Of a stretch of DNA of 64,000 bases, positions 52,483 through 61,098 are shown one piece after another. Source of the stretch: DASYPQ01 sp046155895 (GTDB taxonomy: Bacteria; Planctomycetota; UBA1135; GCA-002686595). Below the pieces are notes generated by a model. The model had not been told where the DNA came from and did not search any database. It saw only the letters and a program-made list of their open reading frames with translations. Every line of letters starts with the position of its first letter. The first letter of the stretch is position 1. The translations under genes were made by a program, and so were the position numbers. Where the stretch lies: positions 50,243 to 114,242 of the forward strand of contig JBJXFB010000156.1 of NCBI GenBank assembly GCA_046155895.1, given 5' to 3'.

Positions 52483-55400
52483 ATGTCGCCCCAAGGCTCG
52501 CAGAGCCCTGATCCCGCACCGGAAGACTCCCTCGCGGCGAAGCTGAAGGCGCGCTTCGGTGAGGGTGTCGATCCCGGCGTCTCGCTGCACGCCGCGGACG
52601 AGACGGGCGAGAAGCAGCCCGACTTCTCCTCAGCTCTCGTCGCGCGACTCTCCGGTCGCTCCGGTTCCTTCGGTCGGTACCAGGTGAAGGGCGAGATCGC
52701 GCGCGGTGGCATGGGCGCGATCCTGAAAATCTGGGACGAGGACCTGCACCGTCACCTGGCGATGAAGGTGATCCTCGGCCAAGTCGAGGTAGTGAAGGCG
52801 GCTGGCAAGGACCAGACGCCGCCGATCGAGACCTCTAGGCTCGCCCGATTCCTGGAAGAGGCTCAGGTCACCGGCCAGCTCGACCATCCAGGCATCGTGC
52901 CAGTCCACGAACTCGGGCTCGATCCCGGTGGTCGCGTGTACTTCACGATGAAGCTCGTGAAGGGCCAGAGCCTGAAGGAAGTGTTCGACCTCGTCGCGGA
53001 GGGCAAGGAAGGCTGGTCGCAGACGAAGGCGCTGGGAGTGCTCCTCAAGGTGTGCGAGGCGATGGCCTACGCGCACGACAAGGGCGTGATCCACCGCGAC
53101 CTGAAGCCCGCCAATGTGATGGTTGGCAAGTTCGGCGAGGTCCACGTCATGGACTGGGGCCTCGCGAGGATCATGGGCCGCGACGACGAGCGAGACATCC
53201 GCATCCGCGAGGAAGCCCCGAGAAGCTCGACGGAGCTGCGCAGCGAACGTGACGAACATCGCGGCGAGACGCCGGAATCGCCCCTCTACACGATGGACGG
53301 GGATGTAGTTGGAACACCCGCGTATATGCCACCCGAGCAGGCAGCAGGTCGGGTGTCCGAAATTGGGCCGCACTCGGACGTCTACGCCGTGGGGGCGATG
53401 ATCTACCACCTGATCGCCGGGCAAATGCCCTACGTTCCAGGCGGGGCGAGGCTCAACAACTACGCGGTTTGGGGGCTCGTGCAGCAGGGTCCACCGACGC
53501 CGATCGCGCAACTCGCGCGAGGGACACCAGCCGAGCTCGTGGCGATCTGCGAGAAGGCGATGGCGCGAGACTGGAAGCGGCGCTATCGCAACATGTCGGA
53601 GATGGCGGAGGACCTTTCTGCCTACCTCGAGCACCGCGTGGTCGGTGCGTACGAGACGGGCGCGTGGGCCGAGACAAAGAAGTGGGTGGAGCGAAACTGG
53701 CCGCTGGCTGCCGCGATGACGGCCGGGATCCTCGCGCTTGTCGCTGGGCTGGTCGTGAGCATTTCGCTGAAGCGAATGGCGGATGCCAACGCCAAGCTGG
53801 CCAAGACAAACGAAAATGAGGCGAGACAGCAAAAATCGATCGCGCAGGAGAACGAGCGGCTGGCAATTGAGCGAGCGAACGCCGTCCTCTCGCTGTCAGC
53901 CCTCGAGGACTTGAAGGCTCTCAAGGATCGGGCGGAAGCGCTGTGGCCGGCGAATCCGAAGATGGTGCCGAAGTACGAGGCGTGGCTCGCGGACGCGCGT
54001 CGAGTAATCGAAGTGGCGGGCTACGAAGCCTGGCTTGGGAATGCGCGATCAGTTCTCGGGGGACAAATCCCGGACGAGGCCGAGCGAACGAATTCGAAAC
54101 CAGGCCCCAGCGATTTGAGCCGGAGGTTGGCAGAGGTCGACTCGCGGGCGGTGCCGCAGAGCGAGGAGGAACGCGAAGCCGAACTGCGCTCGCACCCGCG
54201 ATTCCAGGAGCTGCTAGATGCGCGCGAGCACCTCGAGAACCTCGTGAGCAAACTGAATGCGCAGGAGTCGGCTTCAGGATCGAGCGTCGACGGGAAACTC
54301 AGCTTGACGCAACAAGCCGCGCTGAGGAACGAAAGAGATCACCTCCAAGTCGACGTCGCAGCCCTGGAACGGGAAATCTCCCGGCGACGCAACTGGGTCT
54401 TCCCGAACCGGGAAGATCAGATTCTCCACGCGCTGCTCTCGATGCTCGTCAACCTCGAGGAGTTCACGGACCCCCGTACAGGGCTTGCCTCGTCGGGTGT
54501 TTCGGTCAAGTACGGGTGGAGCATCGAACGACGGCTGGAGTTCGCCAGGACGATCGAGGAGCGCAGCGTGAACGGGGCCGAGGCCAAGGCGCGCTGGGCA
54601 CTAGCCATCGAGTCGATCCGGACGCCCGCGCGATCCCCTCAGTACGACGGGCTCGCCATCGCGCCTCAGCTCGGATTGCTGCCGATCGGCCAGGATGCGG
54701 AATCCGGTCTTTGGGAGTTCGCGGACCTAGCGACGGGAGAGCCTGCGGAACGCGATCCGAGTGGCCGGATCGTCTTGAAGGAGTCGACCGGAATCGTGTT
54801 CGTCCTGATTCCGGGCGGGACCTTCCTCATGGGAGCGCAGGCGGAGGATCCCGCGGCGGATCACTTCGATCCGAATGCTCAGCGTAACGAGTCACCCGTC
54901 CAGCCGGTGAACCTCGAACCGTTCTTCCTGTCGAAGTACGAGATGACGCAGGCTCAATGGGAGCGTCTCACCTCGGACAATCCGAGTCTCTACAGCGCGA
55001 ACAACCAGGCGAATGAGTGGAGCTCCACGGGACGACTAGACATGCCCCTTCATCCGGTCGAGCAAGTGAGCTGGGAAGCTTGCAACACAGTGCTCCCTCG
55101 TTTCGGAATGAGCCTGCCGACTGAAGCTCAATGGGAGTACGCGTGCCGGGCCGGCACGGACACGGTCTACTGGAGCGGGAACGAGTCGGATTTGCTCGGC
55201 GGTGTCGCCAACATCTCCGACGGGTACGGCAAGTCCCACGGCAACGAGCACTATGCTGAGTGGGATCCCTGGCTGGACGACGGGCAGACGGTCCACGCCC
55301 GGGTCGGAACGTATCGAGCGAATCCCTTTGGGCTGTTCGACATGCACGGCAACGTGTGGGAATGGTGCAGGGACAGGCTTGGTGCCTACAGCCTCCCCGT

Positions 55401-55617
55401 ACTCCCGGGCGACGGCGAGCGTGAGGTCACTGAGCCGATCAGCTGGGCCGCCCGCACTCGCGTCTTCCGAGGAGGTAGCTTCGCGGGCACGGCCGTGTAC
55501 GCGCGATCTGCGCGCCGAAACGTCGATCTCGCTGGTCGCGTCGGGAGCGGCATCGGTCTGCGGCCCGCCATGGCATTACAGCGTTCTGCTTCACAAACCA
55601 ACCCAGCCGGGAAGTAG
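52483..55617 (+). CDS. Membrane Ser/Thr protein kinase fused to a formylglycine-generating/sulfatase-modifying domain
   Basis: 1044 residues. The Hanks-type kinase (about 66-395) has a Gly loop GEIARGGMGA, Lys in HLAMKVI, HRDLKPANVMV, DWG instead of DFG in VMDWGLARI, and GTPAYMPPEQA. One membrane segment is at about 405-427 (AAAMTAGILALVAGLVVSISL), followed by coiled-coil regions and a C-terminal FGE-sulfatase domain (about 768-1035): IPGGTFLMGAQ, YEMTQAQWERL, SLPTEAQWEYACRAGT, NPFGLFDMHGNVWEWC and RVFRGGSFAG. Such fusions are frequent in Planctomycetota. The C-terminal domain probably senses or binds ligands outside rather than making formylglycine, because active-site Cys are not evident. 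Confidence 0.88.
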   Translation: MSPQGSQSPDPAPEDSLAAKLKARFGEGVDPGVSLHAADETGEKQPDFSSALVARLSGRSGSFGRYQVKGEIARGGMGAILKIWDEDLHRHLAMKVILGQVEVVKAAGKDQTPPIETSRLARFLEEAQVTGQLDHPGIVPVHELGLDPGGRVYFTMKLVKGQSLKEVFDLVAEGKEGWSQTKALGVLLKVCEAMAYAHDKGVIHRDLKPANVMVGKFGEVHVMDWGLARIMGRDDERDIRIREEAPRSSTELRSERDEHRGETPESPLYTMDGDVVGTPAYMPPEQAAGRVSEIGPHSDVYAVGAMIYHLIAGQMPYVPGGARLNNYAVWGLVQQGPPTPIAQLARGTPAELVAICEKAMARDWKRRYRNMSEMAEDLSAYLEHRVVGAYETGAWAETKKWVERNWPLAAAMTAGILALVAGLVVSISLKRMADANAKLAKTNENEARQQKSIAQENERLAIERANAVLSLSALEDLKALKDRAEALWPANPKMVPKYEAWLADARRVIEVAGYEAWLGNARSVLGGQIPDEAERTNSKPGPSDLSRRLAEVDSRAVPQSEEEREAELRSHPRFQELLDAREHLENLVSKLNAQESASGSSVDGKLSLTQQAALRNERDHLQVDVAALEREISRRRNWVFPNREDQILHALLSMLVNLEEFTDPRTGLASSGVSVKYGWSIERRLEFARTIEERSVNGAEAKARWALAIESIRTPARSPQYDGLAIAPQLGLLPIGQDAESGLWEFADLATGEPAERDPSGRIVLKESTGIVFVLIPGGTFLMGAQAEDPAADHFDPNAQRNESPVQPVNLEPFFLSKYEMTQAQWERLTSDNPSLYSANNQANEWSSTGRLDMPLHPVEQVSWEACNTVLPRFGMSLPTEAQWEYACRAGTDTVYWSGNESDLLGGVANISDGYGKSHGNEHYAEWDPWLDDGQTVHARVGTYRANPFGLFDMHGNVWEWCRDRLGAYSLPVLPGDGEREVTEPISWAARTRVFRGGSFAGTAVYARSARRNVDLAGRVGSGIGLRPAMALQRSASQTNPAGK

Positions 55618-55664
55618 CGGATCGCCGTTGCGCGACGCTTGACCAATCACGACATTCAGGAGAT

Positions 55665-56207
55665 TCAGCTCGCGTCCCGGCGAGCCACTGCGACGACCTG
55701 ACCCTGCGGAATCGCCTCCACCGCATCGCGCAGGTCCTCGACCGCCAGATGCGCGTAGATCCTGGAAGTCATCCGCGCATCGGCGTGGCCGAGGACGTGC
55801 TGGACCTTCTGGAGCGGCACGCCGCGACGTAGCAGCCGTGACGCCGCCGTGTGCCTCAACGCATGGATGTCGAGCTTGCGCCCCTGGTGGTCCAATCGGT
55901 CGATCCCCGCTGCTTCGAGCACGCGGTCGAAGATGCGCATCGCGGTCCGGGTGGCAATCGGCCACGCGCGCGCTTCGGGCGACATGAAAATCCGATCGTC
56001 CGGCCTGACCGGGCGGTGCAGCGCCTGTGCCTCGATCTCCCGTAGTTCGCGCAACTCTGCCACCAATCCTTCCAGCAAGGGAATCTGGCGAGAGCGTCCA
56101 GACTTCGTGTGCTCGGAGCGGAGGAAGAGAGTCCGGCGATCGAGGTCCACATCGGCCCATGTCGCGCGCGTCAGCTCGCCGTAGCAACACCCACAAGCGG
56201 TTGTCAT
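55665..56207 (-). pseudogene. Truncated tyrosine integrase with lost catalytic Arg
   Basis: Only the catalytic domain remains, about 180 codons. Arg I, expected in a CGCRYGEL context, reads CGCCYGEL with TGC, a single C-to-T change from CGC. Later motifs are intact: KSGRSRQI, LDIHALRHTAASRLL, VLGHADARMTS and RIYAHL. The N-terminal domains are missing upstream of about 56210. The C-terminal pattern resembles the 12340 integrase (HALR ... LGH ... Y ... DLRDAVE against DLREAVE), so this is probably the dead integrase of element 2. Confidence 0.75.
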
Positions 56208-56270
56208 TCTGGACGCTTGCGACTGCTACTTGCCGGGGTAGCGCCGAACACCACTCCACCCTCGTTGGGA

Positions 56271-57872
56271 TCAGTCGGAGGACCGCTTCTTCCGGTCCCC
56301 ATCACTGCGCGATCCACCACCGGACGATCCACCACTCCGCCTGCCGCTAGCTACGGCTCCACCGCCAGACGACTTGCCACCGCGACCGCTCCCGTTGATG
56401 GCCCCACCACTGCGGCTGCCACCTGACGAGCTGCGACTCTGCGCCCCGCTGCCGATGGCACGACCGCCTGGCGACCTGCTGCGCTCGCCGCCCTGGACGG
56501 CCCCACCACTCCGACCGCCGCTCGGCGGGGCAACGGTACGCGCGCCACGGTCCGCGGATCCGCTGCTCGAGGCCTTTCCGCTGCGACCGCTGCCGCTGAC
56601 CGCTCCTTCACTTCGGCTGCGGCTGCGAGCGCCATCGAAGCGCGCGCCGCTGTCTACGGCTCGACCGCCTGACACGCTTCCGCTGCGATCATTGCCCCTG
56701 TCGGTTCCACTCTTGCGATCGTTGGCCTTCTCTCGACCTTGACCGGGAGTCGAGGGAGAGACGCGAGGGGCTTGCTCCCGCGACCCTCTGCTGGCGGCAG
56801 GACCGCTGCCCTTCTTCTGCTCGATCGCACCGGTGCGGCTGCGATCAGTCTTGGGCGCAGGCGAACGCTTGGCCGAATCGGACGTGCCGGGGAGCGCGCG
56901 TCGCTCCGTCTCGGGTTGGCTACCGCGTCGACCCTCGATGGCGTTCGATTGCTTGTCGCCGAGAAGGCCTCTCAACCCGCGACCTACCTTCGGCTCCGCT
57001 CCGAACTGGCGGGCTACCTTCGGATCCTTGTACTCGACGCCTCTGCGGTGCCTGGGGTTGTGCTCCCACCGTTCGTCGTGCCTCGCCGTCCTGTGGTAGT
57101 GCGAGTACGAGACGCTGTGGCACGTGCGCGTGTTGAAGTGGTTGTACCGGTAGGGATCGATGTGGCAGCCATGGTCATGCCAGTTGAAGCCACCCCACAG
57201 CCCCCATCCCCAATGGACCCCGATGCTGAAGGAGAGGTAGCTGTGCCCCCACGAGGGGTAGCAGCCGGGGTAGTACCAGGTCGGGTAGTACCACGAAGGG
57301 CCATAGACGACGGTCGGCGAGTAGACCGGGACGTAGATCACCTCGGGGTCCGCAGGCTGGATCACGACGATCCGCTCCTCTCGAATGACTTCCTGCTGAG
57401 GGGTCGTCTCCAAAGTCCCGGCTTCGATCGCCTTGAGCCGCATGACCTGGATCGTGTCCATCAGCTCGGCCTGCTGGACGAGGAACGCGTCGCCGAGGTC
57501 GCGAGTCCACGAGAGGTTCTCGTCCATCATCTTCAAGACGGTCGGGAAGCCGCACAGCGCCTTGACGCTCGGATCCCACTCCTTGAGCTTCAGCGCCTCC
57601 TCGAGAGCCGGACCCCGGAGATCGGGGTTCTGTTGCACGAAGCGCGAAGCCTCGACGACTTCGAGCGGGTAGGTCGCGGCCATCAAGATCTGCGCGACCA
57701 GCGCATCGGGGTACAGCGCGATGGGAGCCGCCATCTGCTCCAGGCGATCGCTCGTGAACGTGTTGAGGGCGGTCGGCTCCGTGGTGGGAGCGGTCGGCTC
57801 CTGGGCGCTCTGGGGCGAAGTGGTGCCGAGCAGAACGAAGCTGAGGGCGGTGATTTTGAGGACCATGTTCAT
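56271..57872 (-). CDS. DUF3300 secreted protein with long Gly/Ser/Arg tail
   Basis: 533 residues from ATG 57872 with AGGAGAC upstream. A signal peptide (LKITALSFVLLGTTSPQSAQ) leads to the DUF3300 domain at about 45-220: LEQMAAPIALYPDALVAQIL, YPLEVVEASRFVQQNPDL, WDPSVKALCGFPTVL and VIYVPVYSPTVVYG, then an aromatic region with SWYYPTWYYPGCYP. From about 280 on the chain is Gly/Ser/Arg-rich with recurring SGSGRSGKAS- and GGSRSGGA-type units, probably disordered. DUF3300 has no settled function; it is exported, possibly to the envelope. Confidence 0.85.
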   Translation of the reverse strand: MNMVLKITALSFVLLGTTSPQSAQEPTAPTTEPTALNTFTSDRLEQMAAPIALYPDALVAQILMAATYPLEVVEASRFVQQNPDLRGPALEEALKLKEWDPSVKALCGFPTVLKMMDENLSWTRDLGDAFLVQQAELMDTIQVMRLKAIEAGTLETTPQQEVIREERIVVIQPADPEVIYVPVYSPTVVYGPSWYYPTWYYPGCYPSWGHSYLSFSIGVHWGWGLWGGFNWHDHGCHIDPYRYNHFNTRTCHSVSYSHYHRTARHDERWEHNPRHRRGVEYKDPKVARQFGAEPKVGRGLRGLLGDKQSNAIEGRRGSQPETERRALPGTSDSAKRSPAPKTDRSRTGAIEQKKGSGPAASRGSREQAPRVSPSTPGQGREKANDRKSGTDRGNDRSGSVSGGRAVDSGARFDGARSRSRSEGAVSGSGRSGKASSSGSADRGARTVAPPSGGRSGGAVQGGERSRSPGGRAIGSGAQSRSSSGGSRSGGAINGSGRGGKSSGGGAVASGRRSGGSSGGGSRSDGDRKKRSSD

Positions 57873-58099
57873 GAAGAGTCTCCTAGGCTCCTCGGATCGC
57901 ACGATCTGTGCCGATGCCAGCATCGAAGCCCACAAGGCGCGTTTGCGCGCTCCTAGGGCGTTTGCGTAGGAGAGACTTAGGCGCGCGGCGGTCTGAACTG
58001 TCCTCTGACGAGCGCAACTCGTCCCAAGCCGTCTCGGGCCGCAGAGCGTCTGGATTACGGATCGGTCAGGGAAGGGGCGCGCTCCGGACGCGAGGATCT

Positions 58100-58625
58100 C
58101 GCGCAGAGGACCTTCGTCACGCCTTGCGTAGACCGTGGTGCTGGCGATCGACCGGTGCCGCAGTCCTGCTGCACAAGCAGCAGGTCGCGCGTCTCCAGAG
58201 CGAGCGCCGAACCGAGGCGGATGCCGCTGCCCAACGTCCAGGCGAAGAGCGCGTGGTCGCGCTTGGCCTCAGGGCCGGTGCCCGCAGCGAGCGCCAGGAG
58301 CAGTCGTCCCTGCTCCTCGTCGCTCGACGCGCGCGGCGAGGGCGTGCTGGATAACGCGCGGCGAACGAGACGCGTCCGGTTGCTCCGCGTGTCGCCCGCC
58401 TCGTGCGCGTAGTTGAGAAATGTCCTGAGGCTGGTGCGCAGGGCATTCGCGCTCGTCGCCTTCTTGGTTGCGCCTTCAGGATGGGATCTGGCAGTTGAAG
58501 ATGCCAAGAAGGTGGCGAGCGTCTCGCACTCGATCTGCGCGACTTCCCCGTTCCTCCCGTTCACGCGCAGCCACCCGGCCCATAGCCCGAGGTGACGTTG
58601 GTGCCGGTGGATCGTGTGCGGTGCC
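58100..58625 (-). pseudogene. Internally deleted, frameshifted copy of the XerC-like recombinase
   Basis: Read leftward, the frame follows the 26487 recombinase closely: TIHRHQRHLGL, ETLATFLASSTARS, ATSANALRTSLRTF and RDHALFAWTLGSGIRLGSALALETRD. It then jumps to LLLVQ, which in the intact enzyme lies near the C-terminus (KTRDLLLVQ), deleting the section with the HSLRH motif. A further frameshift follows, after which RHRSIAS and TVYARR can be read in another frame. The N-terminal about 20 codons and start are gone. The deletion joins two sites sharing a Thr-Arg-Asp segment. Confidence 0.8.
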
Positions 58626-58690
58626 CCAGGAAACTACGCGCGCGGCGCTCGAGTCCGATGCGGCGTTGCCCCGTTGGCGGCGGGGCCCGC

Positions 58691-58795
58691 TCAGAGGGTC
58701 GAGCGGCTGCTCTTCCTGTAGCTCAGAAGGAACACGACCGCCTGCGCCAGCCAGAGGGCAAGCACGATCAACCCACCGACTTGCAGAAGTGTCAT
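58691..58795 (-). CDS. 34-residue single-span membrane microprotein
   Basis: ATG 58795 to TGA at 58691. The peptide starts MTLLQVGGLIVLALWLAQAV and ends in a basic tail SYRKSSRS. A related 35-residue peptide is encoded at 63405-63512, with the same order: MT, hydrophobic helix with LWxAQxV, aromatic, Tyr, then Lys/Arg/Ser. There is no clear ribosome-binding site; the paralogue is the main support. Confidence 0.5.
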   Translation of the reverse strand: MTLLQVGGLIVLALWLAQAVVFLLSYRKSSRSTL

Positions 58796-59017
58796 CGAAC
58801 GCTGACTGCGACCCGAAAGGCCGCGCGCACACGTTCTCCGCGTACGAGACTCCTAGTGGGGCAGGACCTTGGGATCGACCTGAAGTCCGCCCTGATCGTT
58901 GGCCACTCCCTGTGCGGCGGCACTTGTCCTATCTAGGGAGCGGAATTGGGTAGGTGTCGGAGTTCGGATGGGTCCGGAGACCGGCTTGGAGTCGTACGCG
59001 CGGGGAGGAGGTTCGTC

Positions 59018-59374
59018 ATGAAGAACGAGACCGAGGTCCTACGAAAGGCGAAGGGCATGGCTCCGCTCATTCGCTCGATCGCGCGTGAGGCGCGCGAGCG
59101 TTCCGGTGAGATCCAGCGTCTCCAAGCCGAGTTGGAGAAGCTCCTCCAAGGGTCGGGCGAACCGGTCCACGAGATCCGCCGGGTGGAGTCCGAGCTGTTC
59201 CGGCAACGCCGGGGAATCGAGCAGGTCCAGGTAGAACTCGCCCGCATCGGGTGCAGCCTCGACCTGGAACATCCCGAGCGAATCGTGTGCTCCATGGACG
59301 ACAACGCCGTCACGTTCGAGGAGCGGCTCGACGAGACTGGATACCGACCGGATCGGGCGAGCCCTGCGAACTGA
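59018..59374 (+). CDS. DUF2203-like coiled-coil protein
   Basis: 118 residues from ATG 59018 with GGGGAGGAGG upstream. Two long helices (LIRSIAREARERSGEIQRLQ; EIRRVESELFRQRRGIEQVQ) are followed by LARIGCSLDLEHPERIVCSM and TFEERLDETGYRP, the layout of DUF2203 proteins, where a helical hairpin precedes a short beta motif ending in an acidic strand. The WH residues typical of the family end are absent. Function unknown. Confidence 0.55.
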   Translation: MKNETEVLRKAKGMAPLIRSIAREARERSGEIQRLQAELEKLLQGSGEPVHEIRRVESELFRQRRGIEQVQVELARIGCSLDLEHPERIVCSMDDNAVTFEERLDETGYRPDRASPAN

Positions 59375-59512
59375 GCAGGCCGGCTTGCATCCCACCGGAT
59401 ACCTTCAGTACGCGATCGGCTCGTGGTCCGCGCCTGCGCTCACCCCGCCTTAGCCTGTATCGGCTTTCAGTCCACAGCTGATGCGAGTGTCGGGCTGTTT
59501 CGAGGCGTTCGA

Positions 59513-59992
59513 TCAGGTCTCGACCAGGTGCGGTATCAGCTCGCGGGTCCGGATGTAGTGGGCGAGGATGCGTGCGTTGCGAGCCACTGCCTTCCCCAGG
59601 CCGAAGCCGCCCTCGTGCTCGTGCGTGACCTTCACGCTCACGATCTCTCCCGCGAGAGCGAAGGCGACCATGTAGCCCTGGCTCCCCAGATCGGCCACTC
59701 GATACTGCATCGGACCCCCGATGATGCCGGCATGAGTGGTCCGCACCATGTCCTTGAACGCCGCCCGGTCGCTCTCGCTGGCCTCGAGCCCGCCATATTT
59801 CACTAGCCACTCGACGGCCCGGTCGACGGCGCCGTCCAGCTCCGTGATGGGGACCGTGAACTCGAGTGGAGTGGCATCGACGACGAAAAGGTAGCGCTCC
59901 TCTTCGGGCGTCTGCGCCTTGGAGGGAGTCGAGCACCCGAACGCGAACAGGACGATCGCGATCCCTGCGCTCAGCCTGGCGATCCAAAGCAT
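59513..59992 (-). CDS. Putative lipoprotein
   Basis: 159 residues from ATG 59992 with CAGGAG upstream; the frame extends back through the tRNA fragment, but that part is spurious. The signal (IARLSAGIAIVLFAFGCSTP) contains a lipobox FAFGC. The mature part (YLFVVDATPLEFTVPI, VDRAVEWLVKYGG, MVRTTHAGIIGG and MVAFALAGEIVSVKVTHE) is of unknown function. Confidence 0.62.
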   Translation of the reverse strand: MLWIARLSAGIAIVLFAFGCSTPSKAQTPEEERYLFVVDATPLEFTVPITELDGAVDRAVEWLVKYGGLEASESDRAAFKDMVRTTHAGIIGGPMQYRVADLGSQGYMVAFALAGEIVSVKVTHEHEGGFGLGKAVARNARILAHYIRTRELIPHLVET

Positions 59993-60106
59993 GGTTGTTC
60001 TCCTGGGTTTGGTGGAGGGATCGTGAAGGACCATTCGACCATTCCTTCTTTCTTGACCATCGGCCTCGAGCTGGGCGACCGCTTCAGCTCGTATGGACTG
60101 AAACTC

Positions 60107-60170
60107 TGACTCGCGATTGCCGGAGTGGATGTCGAGGGTTCGACCTCCTTCTGCAACTCCATACAACTCT
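60107..60170. repeat. Right-end att site C (diverged tRNA-Gly 3' repeat)
   Basis: TGACTCGCGATTGCC is followed by GGAGTGGATGTCGAGGGTTCGAC and a changed acceptor side (TCTGCAACTCC), then ATACAACTC. It resembles copy B until about 60170, but the terminator hairpin is not conserved. It would be the right border of element 2. Confidence 0.7.
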
Positions 60171-60333
60171 GCTGTTCTCTCTGTCCTTTCCCCGCACAGC
60201 CAGCGTGCGGCGATCGCTGATTCAGCGAGTGGGCTCATTCTCCCCGCGGGCCGGGTGGGAGCCGAGTTGTCGAGATTCGTAGCGGGGATGGGCGTTGTGC
60301 GTAGCCACGTTGGACGCGATCTCCTCTCGCACG

Positions 60334-60349
60334 TGGCGTTCATGCGCCA
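60334..60349. repeat. Inverted-repeat motif TGGCGTTCATGCGCCA, copy C
   Basis: Half-sites TGGCG/CGCCA. The distance from the tRNA fragment is 173 bases here, about 100 longer than in copies A, B and D, so an insertion may separate them. Confidence 0.5.
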
Positions 60350-60528
60350 CCAGGGCTTGGCGCATCGAGCCCCAATCCGGCCCCGCCGCCATTCGTCCCT
60401 GGCCTACGCACTTCGACTAGGAGGGCTCGATCCAATCCCGCGGCTAGCCTTTCTTGGCAACCGTGAGGTGGTCGACCCGCACGAGTTCGAGTTCGTGCGG
60501 TCTGCCACGCTCGAGTTGGAGGTGCAAG

Positions 60529-60897
60529 ATGAGAACGGCTGGTGACCTACGCTTTCTCTGGGCTCCGCGGGTTCTAGGTTTCCTCGTGGCCGCCTTCCTC
60601 GGCCTGTTCGCTCTGGACGTGTTCGAACACGAGGAGGGACTCGGCCAGATCCTGGTCGCGCTCGCGATCCATCTGATCCCATCGTTCGTTCTCGTCGCGG
60701 CAGTGCTCCTTGCATGGCGCCGGCCGTGGGTAGGCGCGTGCCTGTTCGGCGCAGCGGCGCTGGGCTACGCGCTGATGGTCGGTCGCACACACCTGGACTG
60801 GATCGCGCTCGTCTCCGGCCCTCTGCTGCTCACGGCCGTGCTCTACTTCTTGAGCTGGGACCGCAACCCTCGGAGGCAGGCTCGCGGAGCCGAGTGA
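60529..60897 (+). CDS. Small polytopic membrane protein
   Basis: 122 residues from ATG 60529 with GGAGGTGCA upstream. Four hydrophobic segments: RVLGFLVAAFLGLFALDVF, ILVALAIHLIPSFVLVAAVL, WVGACLFGAAALGYAL and WIALVSGPLLLTAVLYFL. This is the layout of a widespread uncharacterised DUF7670-like family. It is the only gene between att copies C and D. Confidence 0.6.
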   Translation: MRTAGDLRFLWAPRVLGFLVAAFLGLFALDVFEHEEGLGQILVALAIHLIPSFVLVAAVLLAWRRPWVGACLFGAAALGYALMVGRTHLDWIALVSGPLLLTAVLYFLSWDRNPRRQARGAE

Positions 60898-60937
60898 GCT
60901 TCCAGGCGACGACCCGAGGAGGCGTGAACAGGAGTCC

Positions 60938-61035
60938 TGACTCGCGATTGCCAAGGTGGATGTCGAGGGTTCGAGTTCCTTCAGCCGCTACACACAACTC
61001 GCCGAGGCATGCGAGATTGCGCGCGGGGCGGTCGG
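60938..61035. repeat. Right-end att site D (tRNA-Gly 3' repeat)
   Basis: TGACTCGCGATTGCC leads into CCAAGGTGGATGTCGAGGGTTCGA as in the intact tRNA, then differs in the T-arm and at the CCA (TACAC). A diverged terminator hairpin follows. Sequence beyond it, GGGAGTCGTGCGCTCAGGATG, closely matches the sequence after the intact tRNA. It is the outermost right border seen. Confidence 0.78.
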
Positions 61036-61061
61036 CGCGCGGGAGTCGTGCGCTCAGGATG

Positions 61062-61077
61062 TGGCGTGAATGTGCCA
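61062..61077. repeat. Inverted-repeat motif TGGCGTGAATGTGCCA, copy D
   Basis: The distance from the position equivalent to the tRNA CCA end (60992) is 70 bases, equal to copies A and B. Consensus of the four copies: TGGCRTNNATGYGCCR. Confidence 0.6.
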
Positions 61078-61098
61078 CTCAGGCGCAACCCATTCCCG

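Larger units (their letters stand above)
59993..60528. other. Gene-free junction between elements 2 and 3
   Basis: About 535 bases holding the lipoprotein ribosome-binding site, att copy C and palindrome copy C. No further supportable gene. Confidence 0.5.

Noticed and set aside
56374..56742. Pro/Leu-rich plus-strand frame
   Set aside because: Antisense to the Gly/Ser/Arg tail of the DUF3300 protein.
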